Of a stretch of DNA of 64,000 nucleotides, positions 34,377 through 43,970 are shown piece by piece. Each line of letters begins with the position of its first letter. The first letter of the stretch is position 1. A program made the translations under genes and the position numbers. The stretch comes from Sinomonas sp. ASV486 (GTDB lineage Bacteria; Actinomycetota; Actinomycetes; Actinomycetales; Micrococcaceae), in NCBI RefSeq assembly GCF_030908215.1, contig NZ_JAVFJK010000002.1, positions 62,001 through 126,000 of the forward strand. Direction: 5' to 3'. A model generated the notes under the pieces. It saw nothing but the letters and a program-made list of their open reading frames with translations, had not been told where the DNA came from and did not search any database.

Positions 34377-35411
34377 TCAACTCAGCACGTGCGAGGGGCG
34401 GGACGCCCACTCCTGAGCCAAGAGGTGGAAGGAACGCTCCCGCAGGGCCGGGTCGTGGGCGTAGCCGGTGAGGATGACCTCGTCGATCCCGTAGGACGAG
34501 ACGAAGCTGCGGAGGAACTCGGCGCCCTCCGCCGGCGTCCCGACCGCGGAGAACCGCAGCGCCGACGTGGCCATCTGTTCCTCGGCCGGCGACCAGTCCA
34601 TCTCCTTGACCGGCGGGCGGAGCGGGCCTCGGGTGCCGCGCCGGATGCCGAGGAACATCTGCTGGTGCGTCGTGAAGAGGAATTCGGCCTCCTCGCGGCT
34701 GGGCGCGACCATGAGGTTCGCCCCCGCCATGACATATGGCTCGGAAATCTGCGCCGTCGGGGCGGAGGGGTTGAACATCTGCCGATAGGTCCAGATCGCC
34801 TCGGAGAGCTGGAACGGGGCGAAGTGGCTTGCGGCAGCGAAGGGGAGGCCGAGCTGGCCCGCGATGGCGGCCCCCGCCGTCGAACTTCCGAGGACCCACA
34901 GCGGCACGTTCGTTCCGCGGGCAACGGAGGCGTGGACGCCATGCGAAAGTTCAACAGACTCGGCGTCGTCAACCTGCTCCCCGAAGAACCACGCAAGGAG
35001 GCGGATGTTCGAGGCGAAGGCGGCCTCGCCGTCGTCCCGCGCCCCACGGCGTAGCAGGGCCGCGGTGCGCGGGTCGGTGCCGGGTGCTCGGCCCAGACCC
35101 AGATCGATGCGGTCGCCGTAGAGGTTCGCGAGGGTGCCGAAGGCCTCCGCGACGGCGAGGGGCGCGTGGTTCGGGAGCATGATCCCGCCCGAGCCGACAC
35201 GCAGGGTGGACGTGTTCGCTGCGGCGTTGGCGATGAGCAGTGCCGTGGCGCTCGAGGCCAGGGCGTCGGAGTTGTGGTGCTCGGCGTACCAGAGGCGTCG
35301 GTACCCGGCCTCCTCGGCGACGCGCGCGAGACGCGTGGCCGAGGCCAGCGCGTCCACGACTGTTGAGCCCTCCACAATGGGGGCGAGGTCCAGGATCGAG
35401 AGAGCAGTCAC
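34377..35411 (-). CDS. LLM-class flavin-dependent oxidoreductase (MsnO8-type)
   Basis: The 344-aa luciferase-like monooxygenase has the family pattern [77 protein letters not shown] and [29 protein letters not shown]. It binds reduced FMN/F420-like flavin; the substrate is unknown. Start is GTG 35409-35411. It converges on the HAD gene with a 16-base gap and no visible hairpin. Confidence 0.87.
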   Translation of the reverse strand: MTALSILDLAPIVEGSTVVDALASATRLARVAEEAGYRRLWYAEHHNSDALASSATALLIANAAANTSTLRVGSGGIMLPNHAPLAVAEAFGTLANLYGDRIDLGLGRAPGTDPRTAALLRRGARDDGEAAFASNIRLLAWFFGEQVDDAESVELSHGVHASVARGTNVPLWVLGSSTAGAAIAGQLGLPFAAASHFAPFQLSEAIWTYRQMFNPSAPTAQISEPYVMAGANLMVAPSREEAEFLFTTHQQMFLGIRRGTRGPLRPPVKEMDWSPAEEQMATSALRFSAVGTPAEGAEFLRSFVSSYGIDEVILTGYAHDPALRERSFHLLAQEWASRPSHVLS

Positions 35412-35618
35412 GTCAGCGGCAACCCGCGGGGCCAGCGAGATGTTCCCGAGACAAGTGTGAGCCGTCTGTCACGTTGGATAACAGGTCCGTTGCTTTTCGG
35501 CAACGTCGGCGGTTCTCGCTTGTCCCACAGGGGGGCTTTCTGTGAACAATGGACAGGTCGTGGCTGGAGCCGTTGGGCCCACCGACTTTTGGGGCTGGCC
35601 TTCTGGGGAGGAGTTGCT

Positions 35619-36152
35619 GTGGACGATGCGTTGATGGTGACCAATCTGGTGTACTTCGGAACGCTGATCGTCGGTGGCGCCCTCATCGTGTTCCTCGCAG
35701 CCGCCACCGTCATCACGCTGATCATCGCCGGCGCCGGCCAGGGTGTGGCCTCAATCGTCGCGACGATCCTGCGGTTGCTCCGCACCCGCCCCCACGAAGA
35801 GCCCGAGATGCTCGCCGAGGCCGCCCGCACCGAGTACACCCGCAAGGCGGTGGTCGCCAAGGCCGATGCCATCCTGGCCGCCCGGCGGGCGGACGCGGCC
35901 GCCGCGTCTGCCGCAACCGCCGCCTCGAAGGCCGCCGCCGCATCTCCGTCGCAGGCATCCGGGTCGGAGGACGCCGAACCCGACGACGAGGAGGTAGCGA
36001 TACCCGCCGCCTTCGCCGCCACGAAGCCTGCGCCCGCACGCGCGATCGCCGTCGTCTCCCCGATGCGCCCGGCACGGCCAGCCGCGGCCCCGGCCCGCTC
36101 CGGACCGCACACGGGCACCCAGCCGGCGCTCGTCGTCGGCCGCGCGAGCTGA
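35619..36152 (+). CDS. Single-pass membrane protein, hypothetical
   Basis: 177 aa. One N-terminal helix (LVYFGTLIVGGALIVFLAAATVITLIIAG) is followed by a basic/acidic helical region and an Ala/Pro-rich C-terminal tail likely to be cytoplasmic and disordered. No family is recognised. GTG 35619 has GGAGGAG 7 bases upstream and is preferred over an open extension to 35457. A strong hairpin follows about 70 bases after the stop. Confidence 0.65.
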   Translation: MDDALMVTNLVYFGTLIVGGALIVFLAAATVITLIIAGAGQGVASIVATILRLLRTRPHEEPEMLAEAARTEYTRKAVVAKADAILAARRADAAAASAATAASKAAAASPSQASGSEDAEPDDEEVAIPAAFAATKPAPARAIAVVSPMRPARPAAAPARSGPHTGTQPALVVGRAS

Positions 36153-36224
36153 ACCGGCAGCCCGGCACCTCCCCAGCGCACGACCCGGTGGCCCACCACG
36201 CACCCGGCACACCTTGGACGCAAC

Positions 36225-36258
36225 GGGAGGCCCCTCGGCATGTGCCGAGGGGCCTCCC
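36225..36258. terminator. Perfect 16-bp hairpin terminator
   Basis: GGGAGGCCCCTCGGCA pairs exactly with TGCCGAGGGGCCTCCC with a two-base loop and no T-tract. It follows the membrane-protein gene. The remaining gap to the Lrp gene (36259-36497) contains a relatively AT-rich stretch with no convincing gene. Confidence 0.75.
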
Positions 36259-36497
36259 GCGTGCTGGCGCGACGCCAAATAAGCCAGATAGCGCCAACCA
36301 AACCGTGCGGCCGGGCCGGTGGTGCCCTCCTCAGGTCCCGGGCGGTTGATGTTCCGAACGGGCCGTCGCCACGCCCTCCCGGCCGATGGACCGTTGGGCT
36401 GTCTGCCACTATGAGAGCAAGCCATCAGCACCACTGACAACAGGCTCGGCGTAGAGTGGTCAATCTGATCAACGGTTCACCGAATTCTAGGCGAGGA

Positions 36498-37091
36498 GTG
36501 GTCAAATCGCAGCAGCTTGACCCGACAGACCGACGGATCCTGCTCGCGCTCGACGAGGACCCGCGCGCGCCCATCATGGTGCTCGCGCAGAAGCTGGGCC
36601 TCGCGAGGGGCACGGTGCAGTCACGCGTCGAACGCATGACGGCGAGCGGCGTGTTCCGCGCCAACAGCACCCGAGTCCAGCCCGAGGGCCTTGGCCGGGG
36701 CGTCCTCGCGGAGGTCAGCGCTGAGCTCGACCAGAGCCACCTCAACGAGGCCGTCGCCGCCCTCGGCGGCATCCCAGAGGTGCTCGAATGCCTCGCCCCG
36801 GCCGGGGACACCGACCTGCTCATCCGCGTGGTCGCGACGAGCCCCGACGACCTCTACCGGGTGTCCGAAGAGATCCGCCTCTGTCCCGGGATCCGCCGGA
36901 CCTCGACCCGCATGATCCTGCGCACCGTGATCCCCTACCGGACGTCTCCCCTGCTCGCAGAGCCGGAAGGCGGAGGACCGCAGGCACCGCAGGCGCCGCG
37001 CGCTACTCCCCCGGCGCCCGGTCGAGCTGTTGGAAGTCCCGGAGCCACAGCTCGCGGGCCTCGGACTCGCGGGCGCGGCGCGCTCGGGTAA
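36498..37091 (+). CDS. Lrp/AsnC-family regulator with an extended C-terminus
   Basis: About 197 aa. The AsnC helix-turn-helix is LDPTDRRILLALDEDPRAP with VLAQKLGLARGTVQSRVERM. The RAM domain follows (GVLAEVSAELDQSHLNEAVAAL, VLECLAPAGDTDLLIRVVA, PGIRRTSTRMILRTVIPYRTSPLL). The normal family length ends near TSPLL; about 45 more residues (Pro/Ala/Gly/Arg-rich) run antisense into the tail of the convergent gene, so the two CDSs overlap by 89 bases. GTG 36498 is used; an upstream GTG at 36456 is possible. Likely senses an amino acid. Confidence 0.82.
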   Translation: MVKSQQLDPTDRRILLALDEDPRAPIMVLAQKLGLARGTVQSRVERMTASGVFRANSTRVQPEGLGRGVLAEVSAELDQSHLNEAVAALGGIPEVLECLAPAGDTDLLIRVVATSPDDLYRVSEEIRLCPGIRRTSTRMILRTVIPYRTSPLLAEPEGGGPQAPQAPRATPPAPGRAVGSPGATARGPRTRGRGALG

Positions 37092-37965
37092 CGGCGCGGA
37101 GCTCGTCGAAGGCGGACGACGGCGCAGACGCACCGCCGCCGTTCCTGCCGCGCCGTCCCACGCCGAGCATGAGCAATGCGCGCTCGGTGGCCGCGGCGTT
37201 CTTGACGGCGAAGGCGGTGCGGCGGCGGCGCATGGCCTCGCGGACCGCCGCCTGCGCCTCGGCACGCCGGCCCAGCTCGCGCAGGGCCCTCGCCCGCAGG
37301 ACGAGCAGGGCCGCAGCGAGGTCGGTCGCGTTGGTCAGGCCCTCGGTCCGCGCCACGATCTCCAGCGGCTGCCCGAGCGCCGCCGCGATGCCGCACGCGG
37401 CGAGAGCCGAGGGCACCGAGGGCGGGAGGGGCGCAAGGACGTCGAGTGCCTCGTCCGGGCGGCCGATCTCGCGGAGGCTGTGCGCTAGCGCCAGGGCCAC
37501 GGCCTCCTCGCTGAACAGAACCTCCACATCGACACCCTCGGATACCTCGATCCAGTGCCGGATACCGCCCAGATACTGACTCGCGAACGCGGCCGCGGCC
37601 GGCTCGCTCGAGCCAGCGAGCCCCCGGGCGAGGAGCTCGGCGGCCTGGGCGTGGTGGTGCTGGCGGTACGCCTGCATGCCGGCCATGACGTAGCAGACCC
37701 CGGACCAGCCCGGATGCGCCCGGGCGAGGAGCACGAGCCGCTCGGGCTCACCGTGCACGAACACCGCACTGTGCACCTGCTTCTCGACCTTGGAGGCGAA
37801 CGCCCTCAGCCGCGGGGCCCGGACTCTCCCGGCCACCCGCTGCGCGATCCTGCGCCCGGCCCCGCGCACGGGGGCGTAGACCTGCGCGCCACGGAACGGC
37901 GTGAGGTCCCGGGTGTCGTGGAACGAGGGCCTACGGCCCAGCTCGCCGGAAGACATGCCCACCAT
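37003..37965 (-). CDS. TPR-like helical protein
   Basis: About 320 aa. Helical repeats of TPR type are visible: WSGVCYVMAGMQAYRQHHHAQAAELLARGL, AFASQYLGGIRHWIEV, ALAHSLREIGRPDEALDVLAPLP and LLVLRARALRELGRRAEAQAAVREAM. A charged C-terminal tail ends RARESEARELWLRDFQQLDRAPGE. Function unknown, probably protein-protein contacts. Start ATG 37963-37965 (or the ATG three codons later). The frame remains open far upstream through shadow sequence. Confidence 0.72.
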   Translation of the reverse strand: MVGMSSGELGRRPSFHDTRDLTPFRGAQVYAPVRGAGRRIAQRVAGRVRAPRLRAFASKVEKQVHSAVFVHGEPERLVLLARAHPGWSGVCYVMAGMQAYRQHHHAQAAELLARGLAGSSEPAAAAFASQYLGGIRHWIEVSEGVDVEVLFSEEAVALALAHSLREIGRPDEALDVLAPLPPSVPSALAACGIAAALGQPLEIVARTEGLTNATDLAAALLVLRARALRELGRRAEAQAAVREAMRRRRTAFAVKNAAATERALLMLGVGRRGRNGGGASAPSSAFDELRAVTRARRARESEARELWLRDFQQLDRAPGE

Positions 37966-38057
37966 GCTAGCGACCCCCGCACCCTCCCGTTTCGGGTACG
38001 GATCTCCGGCGGGTTTCGCGGGCTTCGCGGGTTTCGCCGCCTCGCGTGCGGGGCGGG

Positions 38058-38570
38058 TCAGCGCGTCGCGAAGTGGACCCACAGTCCGATGACCCACACG
38101 CTCGCGGCCGCGCACGCGAAGCCGAACTCGACGAGGATGCCGAGGCCCGTCGCCTTGAGCGCGGCCCATGACGACGACGCCGCGCCCCTGAGGTGCCCCG
38201 CCCGCTGCCATTCGCTCAGGAACAGCCCGAGGGCGAACCCCAGCACGAGCCCCACGACGGGCACGATGAACATCCCGATGATTGCGAGCACTGCACCGAT
38301 CACCACCGACCGGCCGGGGATGGAGCGTTGCCTGAGCCGCCTGCCCGTCAGGAACGCCGAGGACCCCATGCCGCACGCGAACAGCGCCCCGCCGAGCGCG
38401 AAGACAAGCCATCCGCCCCACCCCGCGCCGCCGAACAGCGCCCACTCGAGGAGGGCGAGGAGGCCGAGGATGCTCCCGGGCAGCACCGGGATGATGATGC
38501 CGGCCAGGGAGACGGCAAGGGCGGCACCGCACAGGAGGGCGGCAAGGACGCTGGTATCCACCCGGCCCAT
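38058..38570 (-). CDS. DUF456 membrane protein
   Basis: 170 aa with about four hydrophobic helices. The DUF456 hallmarks are AGIIIPVLPGSILGLLALLEWALFGGAGW and IIGMFIVPVVGLVLGFALGLFLSEW, containing the glycine/proline-rich hairpin helices. No biochemical role is known. ATG 38568-38570 begins MGRVDTSVL; upstream codons back to 38642 look like leader DNA with GCGGC repeats. Confidence 0.83.
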   Translation of the reverse strand: MGRVDTSVLAALLCGAALAVSLAGIIIPVLPGSILGLLALLEWALFGGAGWGGWLVFALGGALFACGMGSSAFLTGRRLRQRSIPGRSVVIGAVLAIIGMFIVPVVGLVLGFALGLFLSEWQRAGHLRGAASSSWAALKATGLGILVEFGFACAAASVWVIGLWVHFATR

Positions 38571-38687
38571 CCTGCCCCATGCGAAGGCTGCGTCAGGACA
38601 TGCCGCAAGGCAGCAATGCCGCAAAGGCCGCAAAGGCCGCACTCTAGCGGCATGTCCCGACGCGGCGTTGGGAACCGGCCGGTGTGG

Positions 38688-39911
38688 CTACTCCCCCGGC
38701 ACGACGGCGGCCGCGACCGCGGCGGTCACCGCGGGCCCGACGCGGGGGTCGAGGGGGCTCGGGACGATGTAGTCCGCCGAGAGCTTGTCCTCTGCGAGTC
38801 CAGCGATCGCCCGGGCCGCGGCGAGCTTCATCGCGGGCGTGATGCGGCGGGCCCCTGCGTCGAGCGCGCCGCGGAAGATGCCCGGGAACGCGAGCACGTT
38901 GTTGATCTGGTTCGGGAAGTCGCTGCGTCCCGTGGCGACGACGGCGGCATGGCGGCGCGCGACGTCCGGCGCCACCTCCGGATCCGGGTTGGACAGCGCG
39001 AAGACGATCGCACCCTCGGCCATGCGCGCGATGTCCTCCTCGGGGACCTTCGACGACGAGACGCCGATGAACACGTCCGCGCCCTCGAGCGCCTGGGCGA
39101 TGCCTCCGGCCACCCCACGCGGGTTCGTGCGCTCGGCGAACTCCCTCTTCATGGAGTTGGTGCCCTTGGCGAGGTCCTCGCGGCCGGTGTGGAGGGTGCC
39201 CTTGGAATCGATGAGCACCACGTCGTCGACGCCGGAGGCGAGGAGGATCTCGGCGATCGCGATGCCCGCGGCGCCGGCGCCGGCGATCACGGCCTTGAGC
39301 CCGGCGAGGTCCTTGCCTACCACCCGGACCGCGTTCGTGAGCGCTGCCAGGACCACCACGGCCGTGCCGTGCTGGTCGTCGTGCATGACAGGCATGTCGA
39401 GGGCCTCGATGAGGCGCCGCTCCACCTCGAAGCAGCGCGGCGCGGAAATGTCCTCGAGGTTCACGGCCCCGAAGCTCGGGGCGATCCGCACCACCGTCTC
39501 GACGATCTCGTCCACGTTCTTGGTGTTGAGCACGATCGGGATCGAGTCGAGCCCGCCGAACGTCTTGAACAGCGCGCTCTTGCCCTCCATCACCGGCAGG
39601 GAAGCGCTCGGGCCGATGTCGCCCAGGCCGAGCACTGCCGTGCCGTCCGAGACGACGGCCACGAGGCGGGACGCCCACGTGTGGGTCTGGGCGAGCGCGG
39701 GATCCGCGGCGATCGCGCGGCTCACCTCGGCCACCCCGGGCGTGTAGGCGATCGAGAGGTCCCGCTTCGTGGCCAGCGGACGGTCGACGCCGATCGAGAG
39801 CTTCCCGCCCTCATGCGCGGCGAAGATCTCCTCGGTGGTGATTGGCAGGGAAGTCGAACCGGTAGTCGAACCGCTTGAGGTGGAGTGGGCAGGGATGGTG
39901 GGAGTGGACAC
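38688..39911 (-). CDS. NAD(P)-dependent malic enzyme
   Basis: The 407-aa small-type bacterial malic enzyme has the catalytic Tyr in AYTPGVAEVSRA (about 56), Lys in VMEGKSALFKTFGG, metal ligands in NLEDISAPRCFEVE and MHDDQHGTAVVV, and the Rossmann loop VIAGAGAAGIAIAE. It decarboxylates malate to pyruvate with NAD(P)+ reduction, linking the TCA cycle to pyruvate. The first 22 residues are a Ser/Thr-rich tail. The 266-base region upstream (39912-40177) contains one copy of GCACGACGGCG (39951) and the gene's leader. Confidence 0.93.
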   Translation of the reverse strand: MSTPTIPAHSTSSGSTTGSTSLPITTEEIFAAHEGGKLSIGVDRPLATKRDLSIAYTPGVAEVSRAIAADPALAQTHTWASRLVAVVSDGTAVLGLGDIGPSASLPVMEGKSALFKTFGGLDSIPIVLNTKNVDEIVETVVRIAPSFGAVNLEDISAPRCFEVERRLIEALDMPVMHDDQHGTAVVVLAALTNAVRVVGKDLAGLKAVIAGAGAAGIAIAEILLASGVDDVVLIDSKGTLHTGREDLAKGTNSMKREFAERTNPRGVAGGIAQALEGADVFIGVSSSKVPEEDIARMAEGAIVFALSNPDPEVAPDVARRHAAVVATGRSDFPNQINNVLAFPGIFRGALDAGARRITPAMKLAAARAIAGLAEDKLSADYIVPSPLDPRVGPAVTAAVAAAVVPGE

Positions 39912-40177
39912 GGCGTTGTCTCCTGGGTCGTTGCCGTCGCGGCGTCAGGCGCACGACGGCGTGGTGGGCCTCGCGCTGGACAGGGCACCGACCGCTTCGT
40001 CGGGCACAGGACAGTCCAGGGCGCGGGCCTTGAGGGGGATCCGGGGTCATTGCCGGGTTCGGCACTTCCGGGGGCCAGCAGATGCGCGGGGATGTCCGTC
40101 GAGCGCCGGCCTCGGAGAAAGAGGTAAGGCCATCATACCGGGGGCTTCGTCCGTTTTCCCAAGGCGGAAACGTCAGC

Positions 40178-41542
40178 TCAGGAGCTGTCGAGCCATTCAA
40201 GTGCCACGGCCGCCGTCCAGGACTGGTGGTGGCTGCCGAGCGGCTCGCCCGTGAAGGGCTCGTAGTACTCCCCGAAGTGCCCCTCCATGAGCTGGGCGAT
40301 CGATGCCTCGCGCCAGCGCGCGTACCGCCCGCCGTCGCCATGGCGGCGCACGGCCTCGGCGATATACCAGGTCACGACGGGCCACACAGGGCCCCGCCAG
40401 TATTCGCGAGGCCGCAGGAGCGGTGATGTCGTCGACGTCGAAGGCGAGAGGGGAAACGCGAGGCGTGGGTCGCCCGCCCAGTCCGGGCCCTCGATGAGCA
40501 CCAGCTGCGCGGCGCGCAGTGCGGGATCGGCGGTGGAGAGGAGCGGGGCGAAACCGGCAATCGTCGGGAGGGAGATCCACTCTCCCGTGAGGAGGTCACG
40601 GTCTCGCGCGAGCCCCGTTGCCGGGTCCACCGTGGCGTCGACGCCCTCGCGGAACTCGGCAGACCACTCCCGCAGCCGGGTCACTTCGTCACTGTGCCCG
40701 AATCCCTCCGCGAGCACCGCAAGGTCCTCGTTCGCGGCGGCGAATGCGGCGGACATGAAGACGTCCTTGACCTGGAAGTCCACCGCCCCGGGGAGGCGGG
40801 CATCGTCGAAGCGCACGTCCGCCATCTGCTGGACGAGCCAGAGGTAGCGCGCGTACTCCTCGTCGCTGGGCCGCTGGCTCGCGTCCTCGACGATTCTCGT
40901 GTCCGTGCGCACAAAGGGCTCGAGGTCGCCGGGGTGCACGCGAGAGTAGGGGCCGTCGAAGCGGGGCGAGTTGTCCATGCCGGATTCCCAGCCGTGGTAG
41001 ATGGTCACGAGGCCGGACCCGTCGGACGCGCGGGCACGCCGCATCCACTCGTGCCACCGAATCCACTGGGGCAGCGTGCGCCGCGCGAACTCCTCGGCGA
41101 GGCGGCCATCCTCGCCGCCGCGCGACGTCGCCCGCTCCACGATCCGGCGGACGAGCGTCGCGTGGACGGGCGGCTGGCAGATGCCGCTTGACTTCACCCC
41201 GGCAGGCGAGGCCCCCTCGGTCCGCCAGCGGTCCACGCCCGGGAAGTAGCCAGCACCGCGGAACTGCACCTCGTCGGCGAAGACGATGTGCGGGATCATG
41301 CCACTGTCCCACTGGGCGGCGAGGAGATGGTCGAGTTCCGCGAGCGCGCGGGGCACGCCCACGGTCGAGAGGCCCGTCGCGACGAAGGCCGCATCCCAGC
41401 TCCACTGGTGCGGGTAGAGGTTGGGGGCTGCGGTGACCATAGTGCCCTTGTCATTCTGGGCGAGGACGGCGCGCGCCCGGGTCCGCAGCTCATCGAGGTC
41501 TGCGATCGGTCGGTCGGGATTGGTCCAGAGGGTTCGCCTCAT
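40178..41542 (-). CDS. Glucosylglycerate hydrolase-like GH63 enzyme
   Basis: The 454-aa (alpha/alpha)6-barrel hydrolase has NLYPHQWSWDAAFVATGL, DSGMIPHIVF, and YHGWESGMDNSPRFDGPY with the probable catalytic acid Asp190. Near the end EYYEPFTGEPLGSHHQSW carries the probable catalytic base Glu at about 425-428. Length and motifs match mycobacterial glucosylglycerate hydrolase; mannosylglycerate is an alternative substrate. Likely role is reuse of the osmolyte glucosylglycerate after nitrogen or osmotic stress. It is divergent from a TetR gene, with a repeat array between them. Confidence 0.8.
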   Translation of the reverse strand: MRRTLWTNPDRPIADLDELRTRARAVLAQNDKGTMVTAAPNLYPHQWSWDAAFVATGLSTVGVPRALAELDHLLAAQWDSGMIPHIVFADEVQFRGAGYFPGVDRWRTEGASPAGVKSSGICQPPVHATLVRRIVERATSRGGEDGRLAEEFARRTLPQWIRWHEWMRRARASDGSGLVTIYHGWESGMDNSPRFDGPYSRVHPGDLEPFVRTDTRIVEDASQRPSDEEYARYLWLVQQMADVRFDDARLPGAVDFQVKDVFMSAAFAAANEDLAVLAEGFGHSDEVTRLREWSAEFREGVDATVDPATGLARDRDLLTGEWISLPTIAGFAPLLSTADPALRAAQLVLIEGPDWAGDPRLAFPLSPSTSTTSPLLRPREYWRGPVWPVVTWYIAEAVRRHGDGGRYARWREASIAQLMEGHFGEYYEPFTGEPLGSHHQSWTAAVALEWLDSS

Positions 41543-41584
41543 GCCGTGAGGCCTGACTGTGCGGCAGGCCCGGGGAGGCGGCTC

Positions 41585-41649
41585 GGGGACAGTACGGGAC
41601 GAGGGAACAGTACGGGGCTCGGGATCAGCACAGGCGGGATCAGCACAGG
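41585..41649. repeat. Four short direct repeats in the hydrolase-TetR intergenic region
   Basis: Copies of GGGACAGTACGGG, GGGAACAGTACGGG, GGGATCAGCACAGG and GGGATCAGCACAGG begin at about 41585, 41603, 41621 and 41636 (spacing 18, 18, 15). They lie 43-107 bases upstream of the hydrolase start, within a 310-base gap that otherwise shows no gene. They could be binding sites for the adjacent TetR protein. Confidence 0.6.
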
Positions 41650-41852
41650 AGGCGGAGACAGCGTGGACATGGTCGGCGATCGTAAGTACGCGGCCCGGAC
41701 CATGTCAACGGTTCGATCGGCTGGCGGCCCGGGCCCGCGAGCTCCTCGGCCCCCGTACAGGGCTCTGGCGTATAGTTGGATAGTCCCCCAGCGCACCCCC
41801 CATCTGTGCACGCCGGAGGTGCCGAAGCGTCCCGAAAAGAGGTTGCTGCGCG

Positions 41853-42458
41853 GTGCTCGAACTGCCCCAGGATCTGGTGACCCCTGCGCCTCCACCGGCC
41901 ACGCCCAGAATGGCTGCCCGGTACGACCAGATCCTCGACGCGGCACCCAAGTTCTCCACCCGTGAGTACCCGAACGTCGACGTCAACGAAGTCGCACTCG
42001 AGGCTGGCGTCGCCACGAGCACGGCCCACCGCTACTTCCCCTCTTCCGCGCATCTCCTGCTCGCCCTCTACCGGCGCCAGCTGCTCGAGCTCCGCGCCCG
42101 CGTGGACGACCGGGCGGCCACGGCCCGCACGGACCAGCAGCGCGCCCGGAACCTTGCCGGGGCAGCCGTGGAAATGTTCGCGATGCGCCTGGCCCAGCCG
42201 GCCGTGAACTCCTGCCTCTCCGAGCTCGTGGTGCCGGTCGAGCACGAGCTCACCGCCTTGGTCGGTGAGGTCGACGAGCTCTCGTGGTCCATCCTGGGCC
42301 GGCTCGCCGGTGACAACGAGCGCGGACGCAGCATCGTCCACATCATCGCGGGGCTCGTGAGCGCTGTGCGCACCGGTCGGCTCATGCCCTTCGAGGCGGA
42401 GCGGCAGCTCAAGACCGCCTGCGAGATCGTGGCCAGCCGCCGCGCCATGCGCGGCTGA
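41853..42458 (+). CDS. TetR-family transcriptional regulator
   Basis: 201 aa, GTG start. Helix-turn-helix: ARYDQILDAAPKFSTREYPNVDVNEVALEAGVATSTAHRYFPSSAHLLLALYRR. The TAHRYF recognition helix is typical of TetR proteins. The C-terminal domain (ELVVPVEHELTALVGEVDELSW) has no known ligand pattern. Position between the glycoside hydrolase and an MFS permease suggests control of that sugar locus. A hairpin terminator follows 49 bases after the stop. Confidence 0.84.
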   Translation: MLELPQDLVTPAPPPATPRMAARYDQILDAAPKFSTREYPNVDVNEVALEAGVATSTAHRYFPSSAHLLLALYRRQLLELRARVDDRAATARTDQQRARNLAGAAVEMFAMRLAQPAVNSCLSELVVPVEHELTALVGEVDELSWSILGRLAGDNERGRSIVHIIAGLVSAVRTGRLMPFEAERQLKTACEIVASRRAMRG

Positions 42459-42506
42459 AGCGAACCCTCTGACGGTCACCTGCCGAGAGTCACACTTTCT
42501 GGTGGG

Positions 42507-42538
42507 GCGCACGACGGCGACCGCTCGCCGTCGTGCGC
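42507..42538. terminator. Bidirectional terminator built from the GCACGACGGCG motif
   Basis: GCGCACGACGGCGA pairs perfectly over 14 bp with TCGCCGTCGTGCGC around CCGC. It separates the convergent TetR and MFS genes. Each arm contains one copy of the over-represented 11-mer. Confidence 0.82.
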
Positions 42539-42583
42539 TACGCCGCCCCGCCTATGGGTCGCCCCGGCCTTCTGGGGTCACCT

Positions 42584-43867
42584 CTAGGCAACGCTGCGGA
42601 TTCGCGTGACGAACACGGCCCCGAGGAGACCGATCACCGCCGCCGCGACGTAGAGCGACACATAGCCCCCGAGGAAGGCGACGAAGGGATACGCGATGGA
42701 CGGGGCGACCACCTGTGCGAGGGAGTTGGCGATGTTGATGACACCCAGATCCTTGCCAGTGTCTTCGGCGCGCGGGAGCACTTGGGTGACAAGGGCGAAG
42801 TCGACCGCCATATAGGCCCCGAAACCGATGCCCAGCACGGAAGCCGCGACGAGCGCGCCGGCCCAGGTGGGGACTACGGCGAGGATGAGTGACGCCGCGG
42901 CGATGATGCACGAGGAGATGATCACAAGGGGCTTGCGCTTGCCCATGTAGTCGCTGATCCTGCCGCCGATCACGCTCGTCGTAATGACCAGAACGGCGTA
43001 GATGCCCGTCAGGATGAGCACGCCGGTAGCAGGGGCGATTCCCGTCGTCTGCTCGAGGTGGACCCGGTCCGCCAGGAAGTAGATGAGGTAGAGCAGGATC
43101 ATGTGGTTGCCGATGTTCACAAGCAGCTTCGTGATCCAGGCCCAGGCGAAGTCGGGGTAGCGGCGCGGGCTGATCCAGAACGAGGAAACGAACTTCCCGA
43201 GCGAGAAGGGCGCGAGTGATGAGCGCAGGATCGGGGCGTCATCTGCGCGAAGCAGATAGATGATGACGCCCAGGAGGAGCGCGGCAGCGCAGACGAGATA
43301 GCCGAGCGAGAAGTTGCCTGCGACGGCGGCCGCCACCACGGAGCCCAGCAGGATGCCTGCGGTCACGCCCATGGACGCGAGTCCGCCCACGGTGCCGCGC
43401 TGGGTCACGGGCACCTTGTCCGGGACAGCAGCGGTGATCGCGGCGTATGCGGAGTTGCAGCCCGCCTGCACGAGGCACCACATCGCCGTCATGAACGCCA
43501 CGTTGGGCGCCCCAGCGAGCGCCACCAGGGCCACGGCCCCGCCGACAGCCCCGAAAAGGACCCACGGGCGACGGCGCCCGAACCGACCCGGCGTCCGGTC
43601 CGAAAGCGCACCGGCCAGCGGGTTGCTGAACACCGAAACGGCGGCCCCAGCGCCCGTCACGAGCGCGAACATAGCCTCTTTCTGCCCGGGCTCGAGGTAT
43701 GCGGCCTGCTGGGCCAGGAGCACCTGGAGGGGTCCGAAGAACGCCACGTTGATGCCCACGTTGACGAGGACCACGCCGAGGATCCACGGTGACCGGACCG
43801 GGACGCCGGGCTCGGGGCGGAGGGCCGTCGCGGTGCGAGGCACGGTGGGGTGGTCGGGCACGGTCAC
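42584..43867 (-). CDS. MFS (GPH-like) sugar transporter
   Basis: The 427-aa protein has 12 helices. Motifs: [25 protein letters not shown] after helix 2 (the GPH/SLC45-type [13 protein letters not shown] loop) and [16 protein letters not shown] after helix 8. Substrates of this branch are usually sugars or glycosides with H+ or Na+. GGAGG lies 5 bases before GTG 43865-43867. With the neighbouring GH63 hydrolase and two regulators it probably imports the glycoside used by that enzyme. Confidence 0.82.
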   Translation of the reverse strand: MTVPDHPTVPRTATALRPEPGVPVRSPWILGVVLVNVGINVAFFGPLQVLLAQQAAYLEPGQKEAMFALVTGAGAAVSVFSNPLAGALSDRTPGRFGRRRPWVLFGAVGGAVALVALAGAPNVAFMTAMWCLVQAGCNSAYAAITAAVPDKVPVTQRGTVGGLASMGVTAGILLGSVVAAAVAGNFSLGYLVCAAALLLGVIIYLLRADDAPILRSSLAPFSLGKFVSSFWISPRRYPDFAWAWITKLLVNIGNHMILLYLIYFLADRVHLEQTTGIAPATGVLILTGIYAVLVITTSVIGGRISDYMGKRKPLVIISSCIIAAASLILAVVPTWAGALVAASVLGIGFGAYMAVDFALVTQVLPRAEDTGKDLGVINIANSLAQVVAPSIAYPFVAFLGGYVSLYVAAAVIGLLGAVFVTRIRSVA

Positions 43868-43970
43868 AATGACCTCCGGCTGGGGGCGGAACTGGTGCTC
43901 TCAGATTACGACAGATCCAGGCCACCGCCACGTGCATTTCCCGCGCCCTGACACGGGTATCGTCGCTTGG

